DNA from: Oscillospiraceae bacterium
Lineage (GTDB): Bacteria; Bacillota; Clostridia; Oscillospirales; Oscillospiraceae
Length of the DNA stretch: 64,000 nucleotides
Direction of reading: 5' to 3'
NCBI GenBank assembly: GCA_015067435.1
Contig: SVMM01000001.1
Span: 186,001-250,000, forward strand
Part shown: piece after piece, positions 41,321-50,722 of the stretch
Layout: each line of letters begins with the position of its first letter
Position numbering within the stretch: position 1 is the first letter of the stretch
The notes under the pieces: generated by a model
Seen by the model: only the letters and a program-made list of their open reading frames with translations
Told to the model about the DNA's origin: nothing
The model's database searches: none
Made by a program: the position numbers and the translations under genes

Positions 41321-43399
41321 TTACGACAGTATCTCGCGCAGGCGGCGCAGATAGGGGCTGTCTTCCAGATTCACCTTTTTCCGGTCCGACGTCAGCCGGA
41401 CGGTCAGGATGTCCCCGCTCCGCTCCAGCGACAGCAGCCCGCGCTCGGCGAAGACGCTCAGGCAGACCGCCGTGCGCACGAAGCTCTCCGTTCCGGCGAC
41501 CTCGGCGGCGATGCGCCGCAGGAGCGGCAGCTCCGCCTCGGCGAGCGTGCCGTCGGGCGCCTCGCGTTCCAGAATACGCCACGCGCGCACGAACTGTTCC
41601 CGCGTCGGCAGCAGCCGCGCCGCGTCCCGCGGCGAAAGCGCGTCGTCGCCGCCGACGAGCGCGTCCCGCAGGGCGAGCAGCTCCGATTCGTGGGCGCTGG
41701 GCGCGCGCGAGGGGCGCAGATCGAGCAGCTGGAGCTGCACGCTGCGGCTGCCGCGGAACTCGTTGATCTGCAAATAGAACGCGGCGTCCACGCGCGTGCC
41801 GGGGGCGATGCCCGCCTCCTCCGCCGTGACGGAGAAGAAGATGCCCTCCAGGGAAGTATGCCCCTTTTGCAGGCGAATTTTCAGGTGCCGGTTCTGCCCC
41901 ACGCTCTGCGCCGCGTCGAGCATCGCGCCGCGCAGGCAGAACACCGGACGGTCGTTGCCCGCGCCGAAGGGCTCCAGCTCGGAAAGCCGCTCCACCTCGT
42001 CGAGCGTGATGAGCGCGGGGCGCGTCAGCTCCGCGTCAACGGCGAGGGAGGACACCGGACGCGCGCGGCCCGTGTGCTCGCGCACGTATTTGTTCATCTT
42101 CTTGCGGAAGGCGGGGATGTTGCCCTCCTCGATGGTGAAGCCGGCGGCGAGCTCGTGCCCGCCGAAGCCGACGAGCAGGTCGGAGCAAGCCTCCAGCGCG
42201 CCGAACAGGTTGAACCCGCCGTAGCTGCGGCACGAGCCCTTGCCCATGCCGTCCGAGAGGTGGATCATAAAGCTGGGGCAGGAGTACTTTTCGCTCAGGC
42301 GCGAGGCGACGATGCCCACCACGCCCTGATGCCAGTCCTCGCTGGCGAGGACGAGGGCGAACTTCTCGTCCGGCGGCAGCTGTTCGAGCTGCTCCACCGC
42401 CCGCGCGTAGATCTCCTGCTCGACGTTCTGCCGCTCGCGGTTGAGGTCGCACAGCTCTTTTGCGAGGCGCGACGCCTCTTCCTCGTCGCTCGTGAGCAGC
42501 AGCTCGGCGGCGAGCGCCGCGCGGCCCATGCGCCCCGCGGCGTTGATGCGCGGCGAGAGCACGAAGCCGATCTGGATGGACGAGATGGGCTTGCCCGCAA
42601 GCCCCGCCTCGCGCAGCAGCGCGTGCAAGCCCGTGAAATCGCTGTGGTCGATCGCCTCCAGCCCGCTGGAAACGATGGCGCGGTTCTCGTCCTCCATGCG
42701 CATCACGTCCGCGATCGTGCCGATGGCGGCGAGCGTGCAGTAGCGCGCGAAAAGGGCGTCCTCGCGGTCGTTGCCGCCCAGCGCCAGCACCAGCTTGAGC
42801 GCGACGCCCACGCCGGCGAGGTGCTTGAACGGATAGCCGCAGTCCGCGCGGTGCGGATCGACGACAGCCGCCGCGGCGGGCAGCGTCTCCTTGCACTCGT
42901 GATGGTCGGTGATGACCACGTCCACGCCGAGGGAGTTGGCGTAAGCCGTCTCCTCCACGCCGGTGATGCCGCAGTCCACGGTGATGATGAGCTTTACGCC
43001 CCGCTCCGCGAGCGAGCGGATCGCCTCGCAGCTCAGGCCGTAGCCCTCGTCGAAGCGACCGGGGATGTGCATGACCACGTCGCCCCCGCGCCCGCGGAGG
43101 TAATCGGTCAAAAGGCACGTGGCGGTGATGCCGTCCACGTCGTAGTCGCCGAAAACGGCGATCTTTTCTCCGTTCGCCAGTGCTTCCTGCACGCGCGCGA
43201 CCGCCTTGTCCATGTCGCGCATCAGCAGCGGCGAGTGGGAGAGCGTGCGTTCGCGTTCCAGCGCGACGGCGGCCTGCTCCGCCGTCTCCACGCCGCGGGA
43301 TACGAGCACGGAGGAAACCAGATACGGATAGCCCGCGTCCATCAGCGCCTCGATCTTGCCCTCGTCGAGCGAGGGGATCATCCACTGTTCGTATTTCAC
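41321..43399 (-). CDS. recJ: Single-stranded-DNA-specific exonuclease RecJ
   Basis: A 692-residue DHH-family 5'-3' exonuclease. Motif I VFGDYDVDGITAT, motif III VITDHHECKE, the DHHA1 domain with GFGGHELAAGFTIEEG, and the OB-fold region following are in order. The start is GTG at 43399 with a strong AAGGAGGG site. The C-terminal extension of about 120 residues is longer than in E. coli, as usual in Firmicutes. It opens the recJ-relA-dtd series. Confidence 0.95.
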   Translation of the reverse strand: MKYEQWMIPSLDEGKIEALMDAGYPYLVSSVLVSRGVETAEQAAVALERERTLSHSPLLMRDMDKAVARVQEALANGEKIAVFGDYDVDGITATCLLTDYLRGRGGDVVMHIPGRFDEGYGLSCEAIRSLAERGVKLIITVDCGITGVEETAYANSLGVDVVITDHHECKETLPAAAAVVDPHRADCGYPFKHLAGVGVALKLVLALGGNDREDALFARYCTLAAIGTIADVMRMEDENRAIVSSGLEAIDHSDFTGLHALLREAGLAGKPISSIQIGFVLSPRINAAGRMGRAALAAELLLTSDEEEASRLAKELCDLNRERQNVEQEIYARAVEQLEQLPPDEKFALVLASEDWHQGVVGIVASRLSEKYSCPSFMIHLSDGMGKGSCRSYGGFNLFGALEACSDLLVGFGGHELAAGFTIEEGNIPAFRKKMNKYVREHTGRARPVSSLAVDAELTRPALITLDEVERLSELEPFGAGNDRPVFCLRGAMLDAAQSVGQNRHLKIRLQKGHTSLEGIFFSVTAEEAGIAPGTRVDAAFYLQINEFRGSRSVQLQLLDLRPSRAPSAHESELLALRDALVGGDDALSPRDAARLLPTREQFVRAWRILEREAPDGTLAEAELPLLRRIAAEVAGTESFVRTAVCLSVFAERGLLSLERSGDILTVRLTSDRKKVNLEDSPYLRRLREILS

Positions 43400-43456
43400 G
43401 CTCTGCCCTCCTTTCCTGTGCGGGCATTTGCCCGCAGCATACTATATCAAATTATT

Positions 43457-43485
43457 ACTATACCAAAAAGGCGGACAAAGGACAA
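43457..43485 (-). promoter_or_regulatory. Promoter for recJ-relA
   Basis: Minus strand TTGTCC (43485-43480), 17-bp spacer, TATAGT (43462-43457). A GCGGGCA/TGCCCGC hairpin lies in the leader near 43420-43437. Confidence 0.65.
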
Positions 43486-43603
43486 GCCCAAAACGGCAAA
43501 AATGTTTGCGGGGCGGGAAAACACACCGGCAAAGCGGCAAAGAAACGCCCCCGCGCCGATGAGGGCGCGGGGGCTGTGCGGGGGATCGGAGAGAGAGGGT
43601 ATC

Positions 43604-45070
43604 TTACGCGGCGTCGTCCGCGCCGTAGGTGAAGCTGCTGCCGTTGTAGCCGCCGCCGTTGTAATAGCCGCCATTGCCGTAGTAGCTGCCCTCGCCGAAG
43701 AACTCATTGAAGAAGTCCCACGGATCGTAGTAGCCGTAGCCGCCGTTGCCGTAGTAGTTGTCGCTGCCCTGGTTCTGCTGCGGCTGCTGCTGCACGGCGG
43801 GCGTCTGCGCGGGCGTGGCGTCGAACGTGAGCTGGAGCGTGGTCTCCGTGCCGTTGCGGTTGACGGTGACGGTCACGGTGTCGCCCGCCTTGTAGCTCTT
43901 TTTCACGCCGTTGAGGTCGCTCATGGTCTTGATGTCCTTGTCGCCGACCTTGACGATGATGTCGCCGGCCTTCATGCCCGCCTTCTCGGCGGCGCCGCCC
44001 GCCTCGACCGAGCCGACGCGCACGCCGTAGTCAATGCTGTAGCCGTTCTGCTGGGCGCGGCGGGAGGTGACCTCCTCGGCGGTGATGGCAAAGTAGGGAC
44101 GGTTGGTCACGCGGCCGTTCTCCATGATATCCTCGACCATGGCGATGACGTCGTTGATGGGGATGGCGAAGCCGAGACCCTCGGCGACGGTGTTGGCGTA
44201 GGTGGAGTACTTGGCGGAGACGATGCCCACGACCTCGCCGTAGAGGTTGAACAGCGGGCCGCCGGAGTTGCCGGGGTTGATGGCGGCGGTGACCTGGATC
44301 ATGTTGAAGGGCGTGCCGTCGACGTTGATCTCGCGGTCGACGCAGGAGACGATGCCCTCGCTCATGGAGAATGTCAGCTCGCCGAGCGGGTTGCCGATGG
44401 CGGCGATGTCGTCGCCGATCTGGAGCTTGGACGAGTCGCCGATGGTGACCGCCTTGAGGCCGGTCGCGTCGATCTTGATGACCGCGATGTCGTAGTCCTC
44501 GTCGCCGCCGATGATCTTCGCGTCGTAGGTGTCGCCGTTGTAGAGCGTCACCTTCACGGTGGTCGCGCTGTCGATGACGTGGTAGTTGGTGACGATGTAG
44601 CCGTCGGACGTGATGAGGAAGCCGCTGCCCGACGCCGCGTTTTCAACCGTCTGGTTGAAGATGTTGGTGGTGGTCGTCGTGTTGATGGACACGACGCTGT
44701 TGATGTTCGCCTTGTAGAGCTCCGGCAGCGTGAGCTGCTTCGCGCCCGTGACGGCGACGGTCTCGACGTCGACCTGCTCGCGGTCGCTGACGGCGATGGA
44801 GGTCGTCGCCGCGGCCTCCGACGCATTGCGGCCGACCGCCGTGCGCGCGACGCCGCTTGCGCCCGCGCCGATCAGCCCGCCGATCAGTCCGCAGACCAGC
44901 ATCAGCGCGACGAGCTTCATGCCGCCGTGCTTCCGGCGCCTGGGCTCCTCCGCGCGATCCTCCGCGGGCTCCTCCGCATAATTGCGGGTGTTGTACACCG
45001 GCTCGACGACGTTCGTGTCGCCCTTGCGGTGGCTGTAGTGATACAGATTGCTTTCGTCCTCGTAATACAT
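43604..45070 (-). CDS. HtrA/DegP-type membrane-anchored serine protease
   Basis: A 488-residue protein. A cytoplasmic N-terminal tail (about 50 residues) precedes one membrane helix (KLVALMLVCGLIGGLIGAG). The trypsin-like domain has His in VTNYHVID, Asp in DYDIAVIKI and Ser in NPGNSGGPLF. A single PDZ domain (RVGSVEAGGAAEKAGMKAGD) follows. The last 70 residues are a Gln/Pro then Gly/Tyr/Asn-rich, low-complexity tail with repeated YYGNGGY-like units, unusual for HtrA. It acts in envelope protein quality control. ATG at 45070 follows AAGGAGG. Confidence 0.93.
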   Translation of the reverse strand: MYYEDESNLYHYSHRKGDTNVVEPVYNTRNYAEEPAEDRAEEPRRRKHGGMKLVALMLVCGLIGGLIGAGASGVARTAVGRNASEAAATTSIAVSDREQVDVETVAVTGAKQLTLPELYKANINSVVSINTTTTTNIFNQTVENAASGSGFLITSDGYIVTNYHVIDSATTVKVTLYNGDTYDAKIIGGDEDYDIAVIKIDATGLKAVTIGDSSKLQIGDDIAAIGNPLGELTFSMSEGIVSCVDREINVDGTPFNMIQVTAAINPGNSGGPLFNLYGEVVGIVSAKYSTYANTVAEGLGFAIPINDVIAMVEDIMENGRVTNRPYFAITAEEVTSRRAQQNGYSIDYGVRVGSVEAGGAAEKAGMKAGDIIVKVGDKDIKTMSDLNGVKKSYKAGDTVTVTVNRNGTETTLQLTFDATPAQTPAVQQQPQQNQGSDNYYGNGGYGYYDPWDFFNEFFGEGSYYGNGGYYNGGGYNGSSFTYGADDAA

Positions 45071-45264
45071 GGTGGATGCCTCCTTATGGTACGCCGTTAC
45101 CGGCGGCGCTATTTCCTTTTGGATGCCGTTATGATAAAACATGTTTATGTCCAAATTGTGAAATCGTATTATCTTTTTTTTGAACATTCGCGGAACAGCG
45201 CCGCGCATTTTGCTTGCGCTTTGCGCCGCGGGAGGATATGATGTTGGCGAACGGAGGGCGGAAT

Positions 45265-46878
45265 ATGCTGCGCATCGACAACCTGAAAACCGAACCCACA
45301 CGCTCCGCCGACGCGCTGCGAGAGCGCGCCGCCGCCGTGCTGCGCGTGGACGCGTCCGCGATCACGGAAGTGCGCGTGCTGCGCCGCTCGGTGGACGCCC
45401 GCGGCGGCGCGGCGCGCTTCGTCTGGGCGGTCGCCGTATCGCTGCCGAACGAGGCGGCGGTGCTGCGGCGCTGTAAGTCGAAGGACGTGACGCGCTACAG
45501 GGAGCCGGACGCCTACGCGCCGCCGCCGCGCCTTGCGCGCACGCCGGAGCGCCGTCCCGTCGTCGTCGGCGCGGGACCGGCGGGGCTTTTCTGCGCGCTG
45601 GTGCTCGCGGAGTGCGGCGCAAACCCCATCGTCTTGGAGCGCGGCAAATGCGTGGAGGAGCGCGCGGCGGACGTGCGCCGCTTTTGGGAGACCGGCGCGC
45701 TGGACACCGAGTCGAACGTCCAGTTCGGCGAGGGCGGCGCGGGCGCGTTCTCGGACGGCAAGCTCAACACCGGCACGCGCGACCCGCGCCACGGCTGGAT
45801 TCTGGAGCGCTTCGTCCGGTACGGCGCGCACCCGGACATCCTGATCGACGCGCGCCCCCACGTCGGTACCGACCGGCTCTACGTCGTGCTGCAAAACCTG
45901 CGGCGCGCGCTGCTTTCCGCCGGCGCGGACGTCCGCTTCGGACACCGCCTCGTCGATATCGAGACGGCGGACGGCGGCGTCTCCGCCCTGCGGATATCGT
46001 CGCCGGAAGGCGAATACACTTTACAGGCAGACCGCGTTGTGCTCGCCATCGGGCACAGCGCGCGCGACACGTTCGAGCGGCTGCACGCGCGCGGCGTGCC
46101 GATGGAGGCGAAGCCCTTCGCCGTGGGCGTGCGCATCGAGCACCGCCAGAGCGCGGTCGACGCGGCGCAGTACAAGGAGGCGGCGGGCAATCCCGCGCTG
46201 CCGCCCACGTCCTACAAGCTCGCGTACCATACGCGCGGCGGGCGCGGCGTGTTCTCGTTCTGCGTCTGCCCCGGCGGACAGGTGGTCGCGAGCGCGTCGG
46301 AGACGGAGCGCGTCGTCACCAACGGCATGAGCGAGTTCGCCCGCGACGGCGCGAACATCAACGGCGGCCTGCTCGTCTCCGTCACGCCGGAGGACTTCGG
46401 CGGCGCGGCGGACGACCCGCTTGCGGGCGTCGCCCTCCAGCGGCGGCTGGAATCGGCGGCTTACCGCGCGGGCGGCGGGGGCTACGCCGCGCCGGCGCAG
46501 CTCGTCGGCGACTTTCTGGCGAACTGTCCGTCGACGGGCGCGGGCGGCGTCGAGCCGAGCTATCGCCCGGCTGTCAAGTGGGGCGACTTGCGTGCCTGCC
46601 TGCCCGATTTCATCTGCGACGCGCTCGCCGAGGCGCTGCCGGAGCTGGACAAAAAGCTCCGCGGCTTCGCCGCGCCGGACGCGGTGCTCACGGCGGTGGA
46701 GTCGCGCTCGTCCTCGCCCGTGCGCATCGCGCGCGACGAGACGTACCGGTCGCCGCTGCGCGGGCTCTACCCCTGCGGCGAGGGCGCGGGCTGGGCGGGC
46801 GGCATCATGAGCGCCGCCGCCGATGGCATGCGCGTGGGAGAGCAGATCATACGCGAATTATCCGATAACGAATCGTAA
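45265..46878 (+). CDS. FAD-dependent oxidoreductase (uncharacterised NAD(FAD)-dependent dehydrogenase family)
   Basis: A 537-residue flavoprotein. After an N-terminal ferredoxin-like domain (about 1-95) comes the dinucleotide motif VVVGAGPAGLFCALVLAE, then NVQFGEGGAGAFSDGKL and the C-terminal FAD motif YPCGEGAGWAGGIMSAAADG. The family is widespread in Clostridia without an assigned substrate. ATG at 45265 has GGAGGGCG at good spacing; earlier ATGs at 45238 and 45241 lie too near their own GGAGG. It is divergent from htrA. Confidence 0.87.
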   Translation: MLRIDNLKTEPTRSADALRERAAAVLRVDASAITEVRVLRRSVDARGGAARFVWAVAVSLPNEAAVLRRCKSKDVTRYREPDAYAPPPRLARTPERRPVVVGAGPAGLFCALVLAECGANPIVLERGKCVEERAADVRRFWETGALDTESNVQFGEGGAGAFSDGKLNTGTRDPRHGWILERFVRYGAHPDILIDARPHVGTDRLYVVLQNLRRALLSAGADVRFGHRLVDIETADGGVSALRISSPEGEYTLQADRVVLAIGHSARDTFERLHARGVPMEAKPFAVGVRIEHRQSAVDAAQYKEAAGNPALPPTSYKLAYHTRGGRGVFSFCVCPGGQVVASASETERVVTNGMSEFARDGANINGGLLVSVTPEDFGGAADDPLAGVALQRRLESAAYRAGGGGYAAPAQLVGDFLANCPSTGAGGVEPSYRPAVKWGDLRACLPDFICDALAEALPELDKKLRGFAAPDAVLTAVESRSSSPVRIARDETYRSPLRGLYPCGEGAGWAGGIMSAAADGMRVGEQIIRELSDNES

Positions 46879-46898
46879 TTTTTATGGAGGATATTGCC

Positions 46899-47870
46899 AT
46901 GGGTAAAACGATCGGCGTCATCATCGACTATCTGACCGACGACTACCGCCGCATGATCGACGAGGCGGCGGCGAAGCACGGCTACGCGACGCGCTACTTC
47001 CCCGACAGCCGCTCCGCCGTGGGCAGCGCGGACGACTGCGAGATTTTGTTCGGCCACTGCTCGCAGAAGGTCATCGCCTCGGCGCAGAATCTCAAGTGGT
47101 TCTGCTGCTGCTGGGCGGGGATCGACCGCTTCTGCCGCGACGAGCTGTACCGGCAGCCGGACTGCCGCCTCTCGAACTCGTCGGGCGCGTACGGCGTGAC
47201 GATCGCGGAGCATCTTGTCATGGTCTCATTGATGCTCATGCGCCGCCAGATGGAGTACACCGAGCTGATCCGCTCCGGCGGCTGGGACACGCTGCCGGGC
47301 AACATCCGCTCGCTGCACGGCTGCCGCGTCACGGTGCTCGGCACGGGCGACATCGGCACCGAGTTCGCGCGCCGCGCGCGCTCGTTCGGCCCCGCGCGCA
47401 TCACCGGCGTGCGCCGCAGCGCGAAGCCGGGCGACGCCGCGTTCGACGAGATGCGCACGACGGCGGAGCTGGACGCGATTTTGCCGGAGACGGAGCTGCT
47501 GGTCATGGCGCTGCCCAACACGCCGGACACGGTGAATATCCTCAGCCGTGAGCGCATGGCGCTGCTGCCGGAGGGCGCGCTCGTCGTCAACGTCGGGCGC
47601 GGGACGGCGGTGGATCAGGACGCGCTGATCGACGCATTGAACAGCGGGCATTTGGGCGGCGCGGCGCTGGACGTCGTGGTGCCGGAGCCGCTGCCCGCCG
47701 ACCACCCGCTGCGCGGGGCGAAGAACCTGCTGCTCACGCCGCACGTCGCGGGCAACATGACGCTGCCCTACACCCAGCAGCGCACGATCGACATGTTTTT
47801 GGAGGATCTGGACAACTACGTTTCGGGGCGTCCGCTCGCGCACGAGGTCGACCGCCGCAAGGGCTATTGA
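46899..47870 (+). CDS. D-isomer 2-hydroxyacid dehydrogenase family protein
   Basis: A 323-residue NAD(P)-dependent dehydrogenase. The Rossmann motif is VLGTGDIGTEFARRA; catalytic residues lie in VNVGRGTAV (Arg), VVVPEPLPADHPL (Glu) and LTPHVAGN (His). CCCWAGIDRF replaces the common xGAGVD segment, a cysteine-rich variant. It is closer to the GhrA/hydroxypyruvate reductase branch than to the SerA-like gene at 27801. ATG at 46899 follows GGAGGAT; the ATG at 46884 lies before that site. A CGCATCGT/ACGATGCG hairpin follows at about 47911-47936. Confidence 0.87.
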   Translation: MGKTIGVIIDYLTDDYRRMIDEAAAKHGYATRYFPDSRSAVGSADDCEILFGHCSQKVIASAQNLKWFCCCWAGIDRFCRDELYRQPDCRLSNSSGAYGVTIAEHLVMVSLMLMRRQMEYTELIRSGGWDTLPGNIRSLHGCRVTVLGTGDIGTEFARRARSFGPARITGVRRSAKPGDAAFDEMRTTAELDAILPETELLVMALPNTPDTVNILSRERMALLPEGALVVNVGRGTAVDQDALIDALNSGHLGGAALDVVVPEPLPADHPLRGAKNLLLTPHVAGNMTLPYTQQRTIDMFLEDLDNYVSGRPLAHEVDRRKGY

Positions 47871-47998
47871 GCGCCGGAGCGCCATATAATTCCGCGCGAA
47901 AAAATTGCGCGCATCGTACCATCGGACGATGCGAAGCGTTGACAGGTGTGCTATATTCTTACATTGGGATCAAAATTACAGGAGGAGGAAACGACTGT

Positions 47999-50023
47999 AT
48001 GAAGAAGAGACTGGCGAGTTTGGTGATGGCGCTGGCGCTGTGCCTGACGTTCCTGCCGGCGACGGCAAGGGCGGCTAACTACAATCTGTGGGTCGGCGGC
48101 GTACAGGTGACCGATTTGAACGCGAGCAACGTCCTTGGCGACGGCAAGGTTGTATTTGACCCTACTGGAGATAACGGGAATCCCAAGCTGACGCTGACGG
48201 ACGTGACGATCGGGAACGGGTATCAGTTTACGGGTACTATTCCGGCAGGCCCGGGCGACGGCTATGCCGCGATCTATTCCACGCTGGATAATCTGACCAT
48301 TGTGGTCAATGGTAGCTGCACGGTCCAATACACTGAAGTTTCAACTACTGCTGACTACAGCAGGGGGGGCATTTTCAGCGCGGGCAGCCTGACCATAGAG
48401 GGCGGCGGGAGCAGCGACACGCTGTACGCGATTGGCGGGGAAAACGACTACGCCAGTACGCCGCAGCTCGGGGACTCCTACGGCATTTTTGTGGGCGGCA
48501 GTCTGACGTCCAGCGTTAATAATCTGTACGCGACCGGCAACGAGGCCGCGGCTGTGCGCGGCATCGAGACGCGCGGTGGTGTTACGATCACGAGCGGCAC
48601 AGTAAATGCACAGGCGGGCAAATCGACGGCGGCCTCCAGTCAGGGGCTGTCAACGACTCTGCTGACCGTCAAGGACACCGGTGCGCTGACCGCCTACAGC
48701 CTCGGGTCGGACTACGATGCTTCGGCGGGATGCAGTTGGGGCGTGACCTGCATAGGGCTGAATATCGACAATGGCGGCACGGTGACCGGCCAGGCGGGCC
48801 CAACGGTGAATTCCGGCGCCCGCAGTGTTGGCATTGAAATCATTGACTTTGCGACCATTTCGACCGGTCAGCTGACTGCAATTGGCGGAGCCAACGCGGC
48901 GGGCGTCTCCTGCGGCATTTACTGCCGGGCTAACGTAACGGTCTCGGACGGCACGGTGAAAGCGACGGGCCTTGCAAGCACGGCGAGCAAATCCTACGGC
49001 GTTTACTGCGAAAGCGGCACCATGTCGATTACGGGCGGCTCCGTCGACGCCAAGGGCGACAATCGCGCGATATATCTCGACAGCGGAACGTTCAGCTCCT
49101 CGCTCGCCGGCGCGGGCTGGACGGCGGGTGACACTAGCGATTCTGGCGTCACCTACATGCAGAGCAATCTTGGCAACTATATCCGCGTGAAGTTCCCCGC
49201 CAGCGGCACCACCCCCACCACCCCCACCACGCCCACGACGCCCACGACCCCGACCAACAACGAGCCGCGCGAGCCGAGCGAGCCGTTTTCACAGACGTTC
49301 CAGTCCCCGCTGACCTTCGACGGCGGCAAGATCGTCGTCTCGCCCGAGAGCGCGGGCATCCGCGACACGGTGACGCTGAAGGCCGTCCCCGACAACGGAT
49401 ACGGGCTGCTCAATCTGACGGTCACGCACAAGGGCGTCGGCGCGGTGAAGCTCACCGACAAGGGGAACTATCTCTATACGTACACACAGCCCGGCGGAAA
49501 CGTGGAGATCAACGCGACCTTTGTGGAGGAGAAGTATCTGGAACAGCAGCCGCAGCAGGATCAGCCGCAGCAGGCGGCGGCCAATGCGCCCTCGCCCGCG
49601 ACGGCGATCAGCAGGGCGCAGGTGCAGGTCTCGCGGCAGGCCGTCAAGGTCAACGGCGTGCCGGTGTCGATCCGGGCGTACAATGTCGACGGCAGGAACT
49701 ACGTCATGCTGCGCGACCTCGCGGTGCTGCTGGCAAACACGGCGTCGCGGTTCAACGTGAGCTATGACGCGTCGACAAACCGGGTCATCATCACGAAGGA
49801 CGCACCCTACACCGGTACGCTGAACACCGATCCCACGGATCACTCGGACAGCGCGCGGCCCAGCCCGCAGACGATCTGCATCGGCGACCGCGAGGTGTCG
49901 GGGCTGTCGGCGTACAACATCGGCGGCAACAACTACTTCAACCTGCGCGAGCTGTCGGGGCTTTTGGGCTACTCGGTCGATTACAACGAGAAGACGGACA
50001 CGGCGATCATCACGACCAGATAA
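47999..50023 (+). CDS. Secreted surface protein with beta-helix-like region and copper amine oxidase N-like domains
   Basis: A 674-residue exported protein. A signal peptide (MKKRLASLVMALALCLTF...ARA) is followed by about 370 residues of Gly/Thr/Ser-rich repeats of beta-helix character (repeated YGI/GIxC and LTxxGG-like turns), a Pro-Thr linker (four PTT units), a short repeat domain (VTLKAVPDNGYGLLNLTV), and a C-terminal pair of stalk-type segments (VKVNGVPVSIRAYNVDGRNY, VSGLSAYNIGGNNYFNLREL) like the copper amine oxidase N-terminal domain common on clostridial surfaces. The N-terminal half is visibly less GC-biased than its neighbours. GGAGGAGGAA lies upstream of the ATG. Probably cell-wall associated; no catalytic site seen. 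Confidence 0.8.
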   Translation: MKKRLASLVMALALCLTFLPATARAANYNLWVGGVQVTDLNASNVLGDGKVVFDPTGDNGNPKLTLTDVTIGNGYQFTGTIPAGPGDGYAAIYSTLDNLTIVVNGSCTVQYTEVSTTADYSRGGIFSAGSLTIEGGGSSDTLYAIGGENDYASTPQLGDSYGIFVGGSLTSSVNNLYATGNEAAAVRGIETRGGVTITSGTVNAQAGKSTAASSQGLSTTLLTVKDTGALTAYSLGSDYDASAGCSWGVTCIGLNIDNGGTVTGQAGPTVNSGARSVGIEIIDFATISTGQLTAIGGANAAGVSCGIYCRANVTVSDGTVKATGLASTASKSYGVYCESGTMSITGGSVDAKGDNRAIYLDSGTFSSSLAGAGWTAGDTSDSGVTYMQSNLGNYIRVKFPASGTTPTTPTTPTTPTTPTNNEPREPSEPFSQTFQSPLTFDGGKIVVSPESAGIRDTVTLKAVPDNGYGLLNLTVTHKGVGAVKLTDKGNYLYTYTQPGGNVEINATFVEEKYLEQQPQQDQPQQAAANAPSPATAISRAQVQVSRQAVKVNGVPVSIRAYNVDGRNYVMLRDLAVLLANTASRFNVSYDASTNRVIITKDAPYTGTLNTDPTDHSDSARPSPQTICIGDREVSGLSAYNIGGNNYFNLRELSGLLGYSVDYNEKTDTAIITTR

Positions 50024-50033
50024 GAACGCTTTT

Positions 50034-50065
50034 GGCGCGGACGGCTGCAAAAAGCCGCCCGCGCC
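50034..50065 (+). terminator. Hairpin after the surface protein gene
   Basis: GGCGCGG-CGGCT pairs with AGCCG-CCGCGCC with one mismatch; no clear T-run follows. Confidence 0.45.
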
Positions 50066-50090
50066 GTGCCGTTTCGGACAAAAAGCACCC

Positions 50091-50119
50091 TTGACAACGC
50101 CGACGGCGACACATATAAT
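50091..50119 (+). promoter_or_regulatory. Consensus promoter for greA-lysS
   Basis: TTGACA (50091-50096), 17-bp spacer, TATAAT (50114-50119): a full match to the sigma-A consensus. Confidence 0.9.
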
Positions 50120-50125
50120 ATGCGA

Positions 50126-50225
50126 ATAGTTTCGGAACTGCCGTATGTCAGGCCCCCGCGCGGGGCGTTTCGTCCGGCAGCTCCCTATCATTGCGCTTTG
50201 CGCGCGGTAAGAAAGGACGACCGCC
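50126..50225 (+). promoter_or_regulatory. Structured 100-nt leader of greA
   Basis: GGA-CTGCCG (from 50134) pairs with CGGCAG-TCC (to 50184) with one mismatch, enclosing GCCCC/GGGGC. A GCGC-TTT-GCGC hairpin follows just before the AAAGGA ribosome site. The function is unknown. Confidence 0.5.
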
Positions 50226-50711
50226 ATGAAAAAAGAATTCAAGATGAGCGAGGAGCGCCATCAGGAGCTTAAAGACGAGCTGAATTACCTCAAGACCGTC
50301 CGTGAGAAGGAGGTCGCGGAGCTCATCAAGGAGGCGCGCGGCTTCGGCGACCTCTCGGAGAACAGCGAATACGACGAGGCGAAGAACGAGCAGGGCAAGC
50401 TCTACTCCCGCATCGCCGAGATCGAGGACATCCTGCTCCACACCGTCATCATTTCGGACAGCGAGGACCACGGCAACGCCGTGACCATCGGCTGCCGCGT
50501 CACCGTCGCGGAGCTCAAGGACGGCAAGGTCGGCAAGGAGCTGCCGGAGTACAAGGTCGTCGGCTCGCAGGAGGCGGACCCCATGAACCGCGCCATCAGC
50601 GAGGAGTCCCCCTTTGGCCACGCCCTCATGGGCAAGAAGGAGGGCGACGACGTCGTCGTCGAGGCGCCCGTCGGCGAGATCAGGTACCGCGTCGTCAAGA
50701 TCGAGCGTTGA
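50226..50711 (+). CDS. greA: Transcription elongation factor GreA
   Basis: A 161-residue RNA polymerase factor that stimulates cleavage of backtracked RNA. The N-terminal coiled coil carries the acidic tip GDLSENSEYDEAK, and the C-terminal FKBP-like domain has SEESPFGHALMGKKEGDDV. Length and motifs are normal. It is followed 11 bp later by lysS, a common pairing in Firmicutes. Confidence 0.97.
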   Translation: MKKEFKMSEERHQELKDELNYLKTVREKEVAELIKEARGFGDLSENSEYDEAKNEQGKLYSRIAEIEDILLHTVIISDSEDHGNAVTIGCRVTVAELKDGKVGKELPEYKVVGSQEADPMNRAISEESPFGHALMGKKEGDDVVVEAPVGEIRYRVVKIER

Positions 50712-50722
50712 GGAGAACAGAC

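Noticed and set aside
49200-49256. Short tandem repeats resembling a CRISPR or microsatellite
   Set aside because: They encode a Pro-Thr linker within the surface protein; there are no spacers.
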